Source of the DNA: Engraulis encrasicolus
Taxonomy: Eukaryota > Chordata > Actinopteri > Clupeiformes > Engraulidae
Assembly: GCF_034702125.1 (NCBI RefSeq)
Contig: NC_085872.1
Span: 25,330,502 to 25,394,501 of the forward strand
DNA: 64,000 nucleotides
Direction: 5' to 3'
A program made the translations under genes and the position numbers. The notes beneath the pieces were generated by a model. It was not told where the DNA came from and did not search any database. It saw nothing but the letters and a program-made list of their open reading frames with translations. Below, piece after piece: positions 11,225-62,990 of the stretch. Position 1 is the first letter of the stretch. Every line of letters begins with the position of its first letter.

Positions 11225-12420
11225 TGTGGCTCTGGTAACTCAGTCACACTTTACCCTGCTGAAAGACACCCCTGCAGGCGTCCCCAGTACTTTGAAGCTG
11301 GAGACACGTTCTACCTCAATGCCATTGATGTGAAGGGAGGGAGTATGCATGCTTCCCTTCTCGTTTCTGATCTGATCTCTTTTGTTTTGCTGGTGTTAAG
11401 CAGTTTGTTACCCGCACGCCAAGCAGCAAGGTGTTGTACCTCTGACCTGTATGCAGACTCCCTGATCCTTATCACTGATGAATGAGTCCTATCACTGTAG
11501 TGTCGTCTGCAAACTTTATGATGGCTTTGGATACATAGGTCTGCAGTTGTGGGTGATGAGCGGAGATGGAGGGGCTCATCGCACATCCTTGTGGTGTGCC
11601 TGTGCTGAGTGTGAGGGTGGAGGATGTGATGCTGTCTGACCTAACATAAATCAAGTAGGTAGCAGGCTTCACTCAGGTTTCTTGATAACTTTTAAGGGTG
11701 CTGTCCCAAATCAATACTTAGAATCAAAGAAAAGGGGGGCGCATCTTGCATCAATTTTTGTCTTTATTTTTTTTTGTGCACAGACGCGTTTCGGCGTGTG
11801 CCTTCCTCAGTGTCTGTGCACAAAAAAATAAAGACAAAAATTGATGCAAGGTGCGCCCCCCTTTTCATTGAGTCTGACCTAACATGCCATGGTCTATTGG
11901 TCAGGAAGTCCATGATCCAGTTGCAGAGCGAGGTGGTCATTCCAAGGGCTACATGTTTTGTGACTGACTTGGCAGGGAGGATGATGTTGATTGCTGAGCT
12001 GAAGTCAACAAACAGTATTCTAGCATACGTGTTTTTATTGTCCAGGTGTGAGAGCACACACCGCAGCGCTGTGGAGACTGAGTCCTCTGCACTTCTTTTG
12101 CTGAGGTAAACTTATTGGTGTGGTTGTGGTGGGTCAAGTGTGGTGGTCTTTGAAGTGTGTCAAGACCAGCCGTTCGAAGCACGTCCTCACCCGTATAGGA
12201 GCTAGTGCCACAGTGACCTCCGAGAGCTGCTCAGCACGAGACCTGAGCACACATTCTGCAATACCATCAGGGCCAGCAGCCTAGTGTGCCTCCATGTGGC
12301 TCAGTGTGTTATGCGTATTGGTGTGTGAGAGAGAAAGTAGCTGATGGTTGTCAGAGGGTGTGATTTTCATGCCCTTTTTCTCGAACCGGGCATAGAAGTT
12401 ATTCAGCTTATTTCATTAGG
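11225..12420 (-). pseudogene. LINE reverse-transcriptase fragment (L2/Rex-type), interrupted
   Basis: Minus-strand frames carry typical non-LTR retrotransposon signatures in the right order: FERLV (near 12180), an SLCNWIMDFLTNRP block (near 11900), TGTPQGC (near 11600) and the catalytic FADDT (11499-11513). The later SAYRSEVQHLAAW and NTSKTKE block follows. Stops and frameshifts break it throughout. A 224-bp palindromic insertion (11648-11871) with a 14-bp duplication splits the reverse-transcriptase domain. This is a dead copy. Confidence 0.8.
11648..11871 (-). mobile_element. Palindromic retroposon with hammerhead-like core (copy A)
   Basis: The element is flanked by a perfect 14-bp target duplication GTCTGACCTAACAT (11634-11647 and 11872-11885). 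It has about 55-bp palindromic arms (11729-11784 and 11812-11867). On the minus strand the loop reads CTGAGGA (11804-11810), a GGC/GCC hairpin, GAAAC (11788-11792), then GCGTC. In minus orientation a non-palindromic tail follows the arms, containing CAGCACCCTTAAAAG. The related copy at 41261-41463 has the same order of core, arm and tail. Confidence 0.75.
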
Positions 12421-12429
12421 ATGCATGGT

Positions 12430-12820
12430 CTGACCTTAGCAAATACACCATCGCCGGGAACATAAAGGGTTCAGAAATTCTTGTATTTGGCTGGATATGT
12501 AATAAATGCATTATAGGAGTTGCTCTCTGTCTATTCTCTGATATAGCAAGTTTGACAAAGGGAAAGGTAATCTGTACTTTTGAAGTGTTTATCTGCCAGG
12601 TCCACTTCAGAGGTCCACAGAATTTGAAGCTGGAGACACATTCTACTTCCATGCCGTTCATGTGGATGGAGTGTGCGAGGACCTTCATCCCTTTAATGAC
12701 CTGCATCATGAAAAGAGGTGGAGCTTGCTATCTTCCTGATTTACTGTACTCATACAACCAGTCACCTCTTGAATGGCCTCCAGATTCCACCGAAGAATCA
12801 GCAGGCTGAATAGAGCCATC
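12430..12820 (-). pseudogene. LINE reverse-transcriptase fragment, second piece
   Basis: The minus-strand frame contains HMNGMEVECVSSFKF, a block found downstream of the catalytic motif in fish L2/Rex-like elements. It is a short piece without intact ends. Confidence 0.65.
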
Positions 12821-12875
12821 AGTAGAGGAATGAATTAGGATCATTTAAGCATACTTAGTTTTTATTTATTTAGGC

Positions 12876-13241
12876 CAGGGGTGTCAAACTCAAATTGACT
12901 AAGGGCCAAAATCAAAATCTGGAAAGAAGTTGCGGGCCAAGCTTAATTTCATTTGACTAAATTGACTAAAATTGTGCGTGCAAGCACCTAATACTCAGTT
13001 GAATTTCACACACATTCTTTCCCATCATACGGCTGATCAAATGTGCTTGCACATATTGTGTTGTATATGGTTATGAGCTGTTTCGTTGGCCTGGGCCAAC
13101 TCGTATTCCTGCGACACACCACATTTCATGTTCAAGTCTTGTTACGCTATATATCAATGGTGATGAGGGCCAGTTATAATACACATTTTAAATGATCTGG
13201 TGGGCCGAAAAAACTGACTGGGCCTGAGTTTGACTTCCCTG
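12876..13241. mobile_element. hAT (Charlie-like) MITE, perfect 8-bp duplication
   Basis: Ends CAGGGGTGTCAAACTCAAA and the near-complement TGAGTTTGACTTCCCTG are flanked by ATTTAGGC on both sides (12868-12875 and 13242-13249). The element is 366 bp and non-coding. Confidence 0.88.
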
Positions 13242-14389
13242 ATTTAGGCCTATTTATTTATTTCAGGAGTTGGAAAAACAATTGATCAGCAAGGCCAGTT
13301 ACTGTAGGCCTAAGCATGTCTAGGATTACGGTTTGTCTTTTGAATAGTGCCTTGAATGACAATTAACTACATTATTAAGGCTACACCACACTTCTTCTGC
13401 TCTACTTTCTTTTCAGTCTCTAATGTGGATCTATCTGCTCGTGTCAGATGTCACGTCCAGGCAATGTGAAGACTTGCATATGCCTAGGCTATCCATCGAA
13501 AGTAGGCCTTAAGACCCCTAATAAATCCTTAAATCACTATATGGGCATACATTAATAAAGAGTGTTTGGTTGAATAGTGGCGTGTATTATTTCCCTCAAG
13601 ACATTAGACAGGCACGATGCTGCAGCCCACCTGCTAAATAAACCCCCGGCTGCAATCACACACTTGAACACATGGGGGCGGTCGTGTGCAAAATATCAGT
13701 CTGGAGTGGGCATTCCTCGGTATTATTCTTTGGCCCTGAGCTGTAGTATTTACAAAACAACTGTCTTTTTCACGCTCTCTGGGGTCTTTCACATTCACAT
13801 CTACGTTTCCGCCTTTGCATTAGTAGACTGGATAGGCCTAATTGAGCTTGCATGGATGCATTTATAAATTAATCTTTCTTTCGTGTATATTGAAATATAA
13901 CATTTCCCCCGTTATTATGGTTGTAACTTTGAGTGTTTTCAATTATTCCTATGATGAGATGAAAAGAAGTTGTTCTAGTTGAGGTGGCAACACAATGACA
14001 GTGTTGGAAAGGCACAATGTTTTTGTGTTTAATAAAAGGGGAGGGTACGGGGTTCCTAGAAACCGCCTCCTTCTCCAGCACCACTAGCTACTTCAAATCT
14101 CTCTCGCGAATATTAAACACTGAAAGCCTCCATGTTGGACAGGGAGCACAGATTAAAAATCTGTGTAGTAGTCTTTAGAGGCCGGACATCATTCATGCTG
14201 AATCTCAGATATTGCTGGACTGTAAACAAAGCCTCGGGAAAGAGCAACTCCATGATTTATTCTGACTATTAATCTCTGTAGTTTGTTTGCCAACCTGGCT
14301 GAGTAGACGTATGGTTCTAGCTAACGTGCACGGTTTAGATGCAAAGGGGAGTTAGCAGATGTTAGCAATCTGTTTAGAATTTGTTTTGC

Positions 14390-14753
14390 ACGAGATGCGT
14401 CATTTGTTTGCTTTATTTATGCATTTTGTGTAAATATTAAGCGTAATGCGCTTCGCCTCATTTATGCTGCGCAGTGACGGATTCAATGCGAGCACAACGC
14501 TGCAGCTGTAGTGTCTCGTGAACTAGCTAACAAGAAGCGCTAACAGTAGGAGCTAGCCAACTGCGTGTTAGCTGCTGATAGTTTTCTGGCTAGCTAGCTG
14601 GCTAGCTGCCATTGATAACAACCATTATCGTGAGACATAGGAGTACATCCACCATCACTCCAAACAAGGTTATTTCAGCCGGACTTGCAAGTTATCTTGC
14701 TTACAGCTCAAACAGAAAAGAAGAAAACCACTACGGATTGACCTCTTGTTTCC
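14390..14753 (+). promoter_or_regulatory. ctdspl: Likely 5' UTR / promoter region of ctdspl
   Basis: This is the stretch directly before the ctdspl start codon, relatively CpG-containing (near 14440-14540). No TATA box or acceptor is needed to explain the ATG. The transcription start cannot be fixed from sequence. Confidence 0.35.
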
Positions 14754-38591
<23,838 letters not shown>

Positions 38592-41091
38592 CCTCTGGGC
38601 CTGAGCTATACCAGCCTGAGCTCCGTGGTGGAGACCCCTGAGAGTGGGGCCCGGGATGGGCCAAGCCACCCTCCGACGAAAAAGCACTATTACCGTGGTC
38701 TGCTGTCTTGACAAAACGTATGCTGTGTGGTGTGTATCTGCATACACACTCGCACACAAACAAACACACACCCCAACTTAACTTAAGGTGGCCATGACCG
38801 TGGCTACTGTGGCTCTCTTACAGTTGCGCTTTCACGTGCATTTACACCCGTCTGCAGCGAACACCTCCAGACACAGACTCCTTTTCAGTATGAAACAAGA
38901 GATTCTCTTATTTTCTCAAGTGCTTATTAATAACCAAAAATATTATAGAAATGAAAGAAAAAAAAATAGCAACACCCACCTGTTTCTTCTCTGGGAAAAG
39001 AGGAAGTCCTAAGTTTGTATTGAAAGTCCTGGTCCTTGTATTGTCGCTATGCAGTCTACAAAGGTTTGTAAAGGACTGACGGGCATGATTTCTCTTCTTA
39101 TTAAAGCCAAGTGCCTTTTTTGAATGTCATTTTTATGGTAAGAAAAAGATACATTTTTTGTACATGGCATATTTACAGAGAACTCTAATCTTTTAAACTA
39201 AAGATATGCTTTAAAAATGGAGATGGGTCAGGATCTTTATATTCACACAACACTGTTATTGAAGCCCAAGATCTTTATGTATAAACCATTTATAAGCAAG
39301 CTGTATGTTCTCCATTGTAGCCTAGGTTTCTCCTTTTGTTTGCTCTAGCTTGTGCCATTTATATAGAGGTGATTTTATTGTTATACATACGATTTTGTCT
39401 GTTATTATCCTTAGTCCTTAACATGTGCAAAGAGTTCGGTTTCATGTTTGGTGTTCTTACACAATTTATTGTGGCTGTTTTTAAAAGACCTCTTTTAAAA
39501 GGGAAAAAAACAGCTAAGTTGACATGAGTTGAGGTTGAGAGGCAAAATATGAGATGTGCAGTGCCAATGGCCGGTGACACAGATGATGCTTTCTCAGGCG
39601 ACCATCTCCGCGTTAACAAAGACTCCATGTTGGAAAGGACTCTCTTTTAGTCCTTGGGAAGTTTCAGCTGGTGTTCATAGGCCGAGTTCCCCGGGAACGC
39701 AATATCCAAACTGTTTCATACTTGAGATCTCGTGTATATTTTTTTAGAGTTGGATTTTAATATTTTTGACATTCTGTGGACTTGATTTCAAAGGCTTTGG
39801 GATAAACGACCTGGGCACCGGTGTAGGGTTTCAACACTAAGTGGTAACCATTACAACATGGCTCTCCAGCACCACCACCACTAATGTGTACCGTTAAATG
39901 TTTCAATCTGCATCTAATGTTTTTCATTTCTTTATTGTGCTTTTACTTTTCTCCCATTTCTTTTTAAAAAAAGAAACGACTTCCTTGAGCCTACTGTGTA
40001 TTGAGCCAATCAGATTTTATTTATTTTTTTCTCCTTGATTTTAAACTCATTGTGTTTGTGGCCCCTGCCCAGCGCTGCTATTGTACAGTACTTAACTAGC
40101 ATCCTCACGGTAGGCCCCTGGGCAGTAGTGCAGCAGCGTCGGTCCAGGTGACGAAGGCTGGGTCCTTCTGAGGAGACGCGAGTGCTTGACTGCAGCTTAG
40201 CACTTGGCTAGGTGTAAAACTTGGCTTCAAGTTTTCTCTGCCCATTTCACTTGCGGTTCTATGTGTAGTCTTGAGTGCTGGTCTGGCTCTCTGGTTCTGT
40301 CCCTTATCCACCGTTGTGCCTAAGAGGAGATGAGCAGGGGGTTGCTTGTGCTGGGCATACTGGTAATCACAGACCAATTCTCTTATCCCCACCCCCTTCT
40401 CCTCTTGCGCTTTCACGGCTAGCTCTAGTGTTTCTCTCTTTCACTCGGTGTCCTGGGTTTTCCACTTCACTGGCTGTGATGCTGCATCAGATATCTTCTA
40501 ATTTGTTTTTGATGGTTACTGTTTTCACTGTTGATGTTATTTGTTCCCCCACTTCACTGGTCTGGTGGACTGGACTGTGTTGCGTGCCCCAATCCTTTTC
40601 CTGCTGCTGCTGTTGATGCTGCTGCTGACAATGACGAGAGTGTCAGCCAGGTCTCTATCTCCCTCACACTGGCTCTCTTCCATCTGATGATTGCAAGCAC
40701 TTTGTTTAGTACCTTTTGGTTCATTGTCACTTATTTATTTTTGTTTTGTTTTTTGTTCAGAAAATTCAGCTGTTCTTCACATGCAGGTGTTCTCTCCATG
40801 CAGGGACTTCAAAGCCACAGTATTTATTATCTGTTCCTCAAGATGGTGTTTTTTATGATTGAGAGCTTTCTTTATATACTGACGGGGTTTTCTCACACAT
40901 GCATCCTGGGTATTTACCTTCATGGCATGTGCCTGTGGAGCAGTCAAAAAAGAGCAAAGTTCAGAGTGCTGTCATGAACTATGGGGAAGGGGTTTTTCTG
41001 TGCTGTGTTTGCAGTATGTTTTTTTTTTTTTTTTGGTGAAGTGATTCATGGTTTGTGGCAGATTTCTTCCAAACTATGATGTTATATTAAA
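38592..41091 (+). other. ctdspl: ctdspl 3' UTR with two poly(A) signals
   Basis: The region after the stop holds no other gene. ATTAAA at 39100-39105 and at 41086-41091 are candidate signals, the second followed by T-rich sequence. Use of the distal one would give a 2.5-kb 3' UTR. That longer UTR includes a miR-26 7-mer seed match (TACTTGA, 39719-39725). Confidence 0.6.
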
Positions 41092-41260
41092 GCACCTTTT
41101 TATGACGAAACATTTTTTTCTCTCTGTCTCATTGTTTAGCCAAATGAACATGAATCATAGAATATTAAATAATAAAAAATGGCATTGTGCAGTTTACAAT
41201 TAGGCTCAGACCTAAGCAGTCTAGCTTCATCCTGTGAACTCCAGGGCAGTAAAAGATTAA

Positions 41261-41463
41261 CTGAAAAATGAAAAAAGGTCGCACCATGCATAGGTTTCTT
41301 TATTACACAGACGCGCACTGAGGAAGGCAGAACGCCGAAACGCATCTGTGTAATAAAGAAACCTATGCATGGTGCGACCTTTTTCATTTTTACAATATTT
41401 TGGTCAGCACCCTTGAAAGGAAGAAAAAGACTGTTGGGTGACGCCTCCTCCAACCCTTACGAA
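41261..41463 (+). mobile_element. Palindromic retroposon with hammerhead-like core (copy B)
   Basis: It is flanked by a perfect 14-bp duplication CAGTAAAAGATTAA (41247-41260 and 41464-41477). The arms (AGGTTTCTTTATTACACAGA and its complement) enclose CTGAGGA (41318-41324), a GGC/GCC hairpin and GAAAC (41337-41341). The tail after the right arm contains CAGCACCCTTGAAAG, as in copy A. It lies between the ctdspl and plcd1 3' ends. Confidence 0.75.
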
Positions 41464-41718
41464 CAGTAAAAGATTAAGTTTATCAGTATTCTTACTTTGG
41501 CACTATCAAGAGTAAGGGCAATGGCATCATGTGCAAGCGCAAATAAAATGTGTGTTGTTCACTTGCATCCTGGCTTTTGGCCTGTAATTCAAGTGTACAG
41601 ACTGTTGACACAAGGGGGCGCTTTTGCCAACCTAATGAAAGACCTAAGACCACATTCATTATCACAACAGTATGGAAATGTATTGTTGGCATTTATATGA
41701 AGCAGGGTGTTTCAACTG

Positions 41719-42535
41719 TTTATTTATGCATTTCTCTGTTGTTACCAGTGGCTGTCTCAGAATATAGGTTTTATGTAGTGACACTGGTTTCTGTTTTGAA
41801 GTCACTAACAATGATAAAATGCAAAAAGCACTATTTATTACATCACTTGACATGTAGGTACAGCAAAACGACCGAGTAAGTGTAACAACACAGTTGTCAT
41901 TAAGTGTTTTGATTCCACATTTACTGCATGTGTAAATGCGACTATAAAGTTAAAGTACGGTTCTGTGGTTAACTCAGTACAGATACAATCACAAGTAAAT
42001 GTTTAGGTATATAAAATGACAATTCAATATGGTTGTGTCAGTAATGTGTCTGAAGCTTTATGAAAGTCTTTGCCCTGTGTTTACCAGCACAAGTGGCTGA
42101 AAATGGGTATGATTTGTTATTTAAATATTTGCAAATTGAACTGAGCATGACATTTAAATCACCTTTTTTGCAAAAGCAAACGAAAGCAAATGATAAGTCT
42201 TGCAGTAATATATCAATCATGCACAATAAAAGAAATCATTATCAAAAATATTCAAGAATACAAATACTGCTGAGACCTTTTTCCACTGTATGTACATTAA
42301 AACATTTCACCGCATAAATCGATTAAAATAACCAAAAGGTCAAACATGGCAGTGATTTGAGTTCATATTGGTTTCTTCATTCTTGAATGGTAGTGCAATG
42401 CCTGTGAGTGCTTTTCAGAAAGACTGTTTCAAAAAAGGCCAAATACAGTTGTTGTCAAGCGCTAAATTCACAGTGCAAATGTTCTTTTGCTGATTTTGGA
42501 CTGCTGTTTAAAGTGAATATTTTGAGCTCCGACTG
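41719..42535 (-). other. plcd1: plcd1 3' UTR with candidate poly(A) signals
   Basis: AATAAA on the minus strand occurs at 41834-41839 and 41719-41724. Either would leave the plcd1 transcript end several hundred bases from the distal ctdspl signal at 41086-41091, so the two 3' ends need not overlap. Confidence 0.45.
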
Positions 42536-58949
<16,414 letters not shown>

Positions 58950-59908
58950 CGTGCTATTTTGACATAATCCATGTGTTAGGAAGTAAGTTGCCTCATTGTT
59001 CCTGTCTGTGTTTTGTAAGGAATAATTATTATGTTGCCATGGCACCAGTGTTGTTCTCTGTTGTTTCATGCATCTCAATTAAAAGTTGGGGGTCCCTGTT
59101 CTGTTCTGTGTCATTGTTAAAGGAAGTCAAAAATGGGGTCTTTACACAGGCCACTTAATGTGGAATAATGCATTTTCCAGTGAGGTTTTTAGGCACAATA
59201 ACATGCTTTGAAATACACCATCACTTTCCAGCTAAAATAATGTTACATACCAGGTCCGAGCACATCAAGGATTATGAACAAATATTGGAATAGTAGTGTA
59301 GAATTATGGCCTCTTTAAAGATAAACCATATCAATTCAATTCAGTTCAGTTTATTTGCCGGACTCTTGGTCCACAGTCACGTAATACAGAAGGACATAAA
59401 AACACACATCAGACAGGAACCCCAAGGTTTCCAATGCGGCAGCTATTGCTACCCACCAATTAATGTTCATGCTAGAGCTCAATTAACATTGTCCATGAGT
59501 TGCGGTATGTGCCTCCTGGCATATCAGACATCAGCTATTCTGGCTGGCCAACCAGGGAAGAAGCCCCATTTTACTGGACGTGGAGGTGTAGAACCACAGT
59601 GTCCTTGCACTCCAATTGGGGCATTCCAGAACTTTGGTAGAAGAAGAATATTTGGCTGTCCCTTCCATGCATTTCTGGCATTGTAATCACAGTCGTTGCA
59701 AAACCATATCATGCCAGAAAAAAACACAAGGTGCCTTACACAACTGCTGATCCTGAGTCTACCACCGCCACACCTAATGAGACATACCATAGTATTGTAG
59801 GTTTCACCATCAGGGATCTCCTCTGTAAAGTTGTTTTGACTTGTTGATCGAGCAAAGAAGTTATAACAGACTGGTATGGAGGCTTGGAGGTAGCGCCAGA
59901 GAGAGCAG

Positions 59909-60128
59909 AGAGAGAGAGGTTCCATTGGCCCATTGTTTCCGGGTTCTATTATTGCAAGGGGGAGGGGGGGATCCCCCTTTAGGCAGACCTAGGCAGACCT
60001 AAGGACTGTTCTATTCAATGCTAAGAGTATTATGACATGCCCCTTTAGGAAGACCGGAACCTGGTCATGTTAGGTGCCCATAGCAACCTATTACATTGGC
60101 ATATCTCTATATACTTTAAGAATCTCTG
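59909..60128. repeat. Dispersed repeat, copy 2
   Basis: The counterpart of 11010-11222, including CCCATTGTTTCCGGGTTCTA and CCTTTAGGCAGACCT. It has a small tandem duplication of CCTAGGCAGA. Confidence 0.75.
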
Positions 60129-60287
60129 GTAGCGCTGCACAACTATTTCACTAACCTAACCTCAGCTGTGGCAGTTCTGGCTGTCTGTACAGTATTGCAT
60201 CCTGTAGCCTAAGCCACTCCTGCTGAAAGAGAGACCTGCTACGGTGCCTCGTCAGCCCCGGCAGCGCATTTACTTTAGAGTTGCATG

Positions 60288-60442
60288 CAGGGGCGCCACT
60301 AAAAATGTTGGGCCCCATGAAAGATTAAAATTTTGGGCCCTCAAAATGTCAAATTATGTTATCAGCGTCCTTCCAGGGGCCCTGTCAGTGTTGTCGGGCC
60401 CTTAGAATCTGTAACACCTTTCCCCCCCTCGCGGCACCCATG
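60288..60442. mobile_element. hAT-type MITE, perfect 8-bp duplication
   Basis: Flanked by GTTGCATG at 60280-60287 and 60443-60450. The ends CAGGGGCGCCACTAAAA and CGCGGCACCCATG are less well matched. The interior has GGGCCC words like the element at 45408-45678. Confidence 0.7.
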
Positions 60443-60504
60443 GTTGCATGAACACAAAGCTCTCCATCCATCAAAAGCAGATCTTGGCCCTACCATGGCC
60501 TAGG

Positions 60505-60655
60505 TAGGACAGTAGGTCTACACCGTGACCTGGGTTCAATTCTGGCCTGGGTCATTTGCCACTCCTTCCACATCTCTCGCTGCCCATTCGCTTCCTGTCC
60601 CTCTGTCACTGTCCTATCATGAATTAAGCACAAAAGTCAAAAAGAAAATCTTTTT
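60505..60655 (+). mobile_element. tRNA-derived SINE, second family
   Basis: GACCTGGGTTCAATTCTGGC is a B-box-like region, followed by CATTTGCCACTCCTTCCACA, CTTCCTGTC and an A-rich tail. Related to about 56765-56930. Confidence 0.55.
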
Positions 60656-61128
60656 AAAAAAGCAGATCTTGCACTCTTACATGCACATCTTGTCTCTCCT
60701 GTCTCAGAACGTTTCAGGAGAGACCCAAGCAAAGTCCCAAATCAACAACACCTGTAACCAGAAACCAACAACCAGCACTGACACCTCAAAAGACAATAAT
60801 GATGACGGACACAATCACTCAAGGCTTGGTGTATCCTTGCTGGTATGCCACCTTACATTTCAACACAGCACAAGACATACCAGCGGCACCACCTGGGTTT
60901 ATCTACCTTGTTGGGTTACACATACAAAATTCCAGGTTTGCAGATACAAGTCCAGGCTGGCATGCGTTTGAAATATGCAGTACACAGACAGGAAGGGGGC
61001 CGTGAAAAGTGGGCGCTTTGGCATTCACTTTCATTTTACCCATTACAACATTTATAATGACAGATGTAGGTATGTGTGTATGCATTTTGTGTATTTTATG
61101 GATATAGCTGCTTGCATCTTCCCATGAA

Positions 61129-61219
61129 GAGTTCAGATGCAAAACCCCCTAACTCCATTTCTGATTCTGATTATTTTCTGAAAAGGCACTTAGGGGGTTT
61201 TGCATCTGAACTCTTCAGA
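61129..61219. mobile_element. Palindromic MITE, copy 2 (internally deleted)
   Basis: AGTTCAGATGCAAAACCCCC and its exact complement are separated by only about 45 bp (CTCCATTTCTG to GAAAAGGCAC). The arms equal those of 42835-43077. Confidence 0.8.
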
Positions 61220-62060
61220 TGTAAAACATCACAGTCTGGCTCATGTTGACACATTTATTATGTAGGCCGCACAGTAATGTGTTGTTGAATTGATTATTTG
61301 TTTAATCTTCAGTTGTAACTTTTAATGACATTACTTTGGTGAACTGATTTTGTTGAATAGGGCCTACGTGGACCCCATGGAATAGTGGTGACATTGCTAC
61401 AGGTAATTGGGATCCAACAAGTAAACAAATAAACAGCACATTGTTGTCTCTTTGACCGGTATGACTGAAGCCAAATTATAGTTTTAGAAAAAATGAATGA
61501 GTTTTTATAACAGTAGGCCCTACGTTAACAGTAGGCTAGCAAAAGAAAACAGCACCAACATGGCCAGTGTAATTTCAGTGGAACAATGTGGACAAAACCC
61601 AAATTGCATGGAGTGAGGTGTTTGGCTATTGCTGAGGAATTCAATTTGCTTGGAAACCCTTTTTTCAATATATTTGTCTGCATGTGTAATGCTGAAATTC
61701 GCGGCGGATGCTCCAATTGAAGCATGTTACGTGAATCTTCTTCTACTTGGAGCTTAATGAGAGCATGAGCTTTGTGCAAAAATGCAAAATATTGTAACAC
61801 GTTCCAAGTGGAGCAGCCGCAATGGATTTCAGCACCACATACGCGGACAGCTCCCCTTGAGAGCAACTTTTAAGTGCAATGTCACGAAGGCCGATGTAAA
61901 TGGCGGTACGCTGTAGCTACTCAACGGTCAAATATCAGGAACATTCAGCACCAAACGCTTGGACAGTCCCCCTTAAGACCAAATAGCCTAGGTAAACCTT
62001 TCGGAATGGCGATATCAAAAATAAAAGTGTCGGAATGGCGGTTCCCCCTAGCCTAGCCTA

Positions 62061-62231
62061 TACATGGGTTCACAGTGTTTGTAAACACGATGTTGTGAGG
62101 AGGGGCAAGACACTGGCAGCCAACCACGTGAGCACATTTTTAACCGACAGAGGTTTCCAACAATCAGAGATTGAGTTGTGCGCAGCTAGGTTCGCGCAGC
62201 CAGGGGAAAACAAAAATTTAGAACCCATGTA
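62061..62231 (+). mobile_element. MITE of the TACATGGGTTC family, full length
   Basis: Ends TACATGGGTTC and GAACCCATGTA are perfect inverted repeats around 171 bp that match 16742-16911 in reverse. Confidence 0.8.
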
Positions 62232-62277
62232 CAAGGACAGATCTTAAAGGTACTGTGCAGGAAATTGTCAAAAAATG

Positions 62278-62495
62278 TACTGCAACTATGCTGCTAATTG
62301 AAACTGGAATGCCTATTGCCAAATTTGATCTTTTCATGGAAGTTTACTAAGTAATAAACTAATATTTTTAGTATGGCCCAAGTACAGTCATTTTTCCAGC
62401 TAAAAATGTCTATTTCTGGAGATTCAAAATGGTGGACCATGGAGAAGACCCCCCTTTTCATGTATGAAAAATGCAATTTTTCCAGTCATAATGAA
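62278..62495. repeat. Dispersed repeat, copy 2
   Basis: The counterpart of 15755-15980 (TTCAAAATGG, CCCCTTTTCATGTATGAAAA). Confidence 0.65.
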
Positions 62496-62573
62496 TACTT
62501 GAACAGGGTAACATTAGTGAATGGGTAGCATGATTCTGGAAATAAACAACAAAAAATCTTACAAAGTGTATCT

Positions 62574-62990
62574 TTAAAGGGCAACTCCTGCCAATTTCAA
62601 TGTGGTGTTGTATTGCTCACGCTACCCTTGACTTGTCAATACCCGGTGACGCCACAGTTTTTGGCCCAGCCCTTTCCGAGATATGAGCAATTCTAATGGG
62701 GGCAACTTTTGTTTACATTTTTTTAAAAATGACCATAGGCCTACTCCAAATATTTTCCCAAAAGGTATCGTTGTTTGCTAGCTGTCTGCTGATGTTGCAT
62801 AACATTTTGGAAGTTTTTGGGAATAAATAAAAATGTTTTTTTGAAATGTAAACAAAAGTTGCCCCCATTAGAATAGCTCATATCTCGGAAAGGGCTGAGC
62901 CAAAAAATGTGGCGTCACCGGGTACTGACAAGTCAAGGGTAGCGTGAGCAATACAACAGCACAATGAAATTGGCAGGAGTTGCCCTTTAA
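62574..62990. mobile_element. 420-bp near-palindromic MITE, TTAA type, copy 2
   Basis: AAGGGCAACTCCTGCCAATT and AATTGGCAGGAGTTGCCCTT are the ends, with TTAA at 62574-62577 and 62987-62990. The arms match each other almost throughout. Copy 1 is at 46077-46496. Confidence 0.85.

Noticed and set aside
59524..59933. Open frames of 65-133 codons on the minus strand and one of 126 on the plus strand
   Set aside because: No family resemblance, splice-consistent extension or start context was recognised. Overlapping frames on both strands suggest chance.
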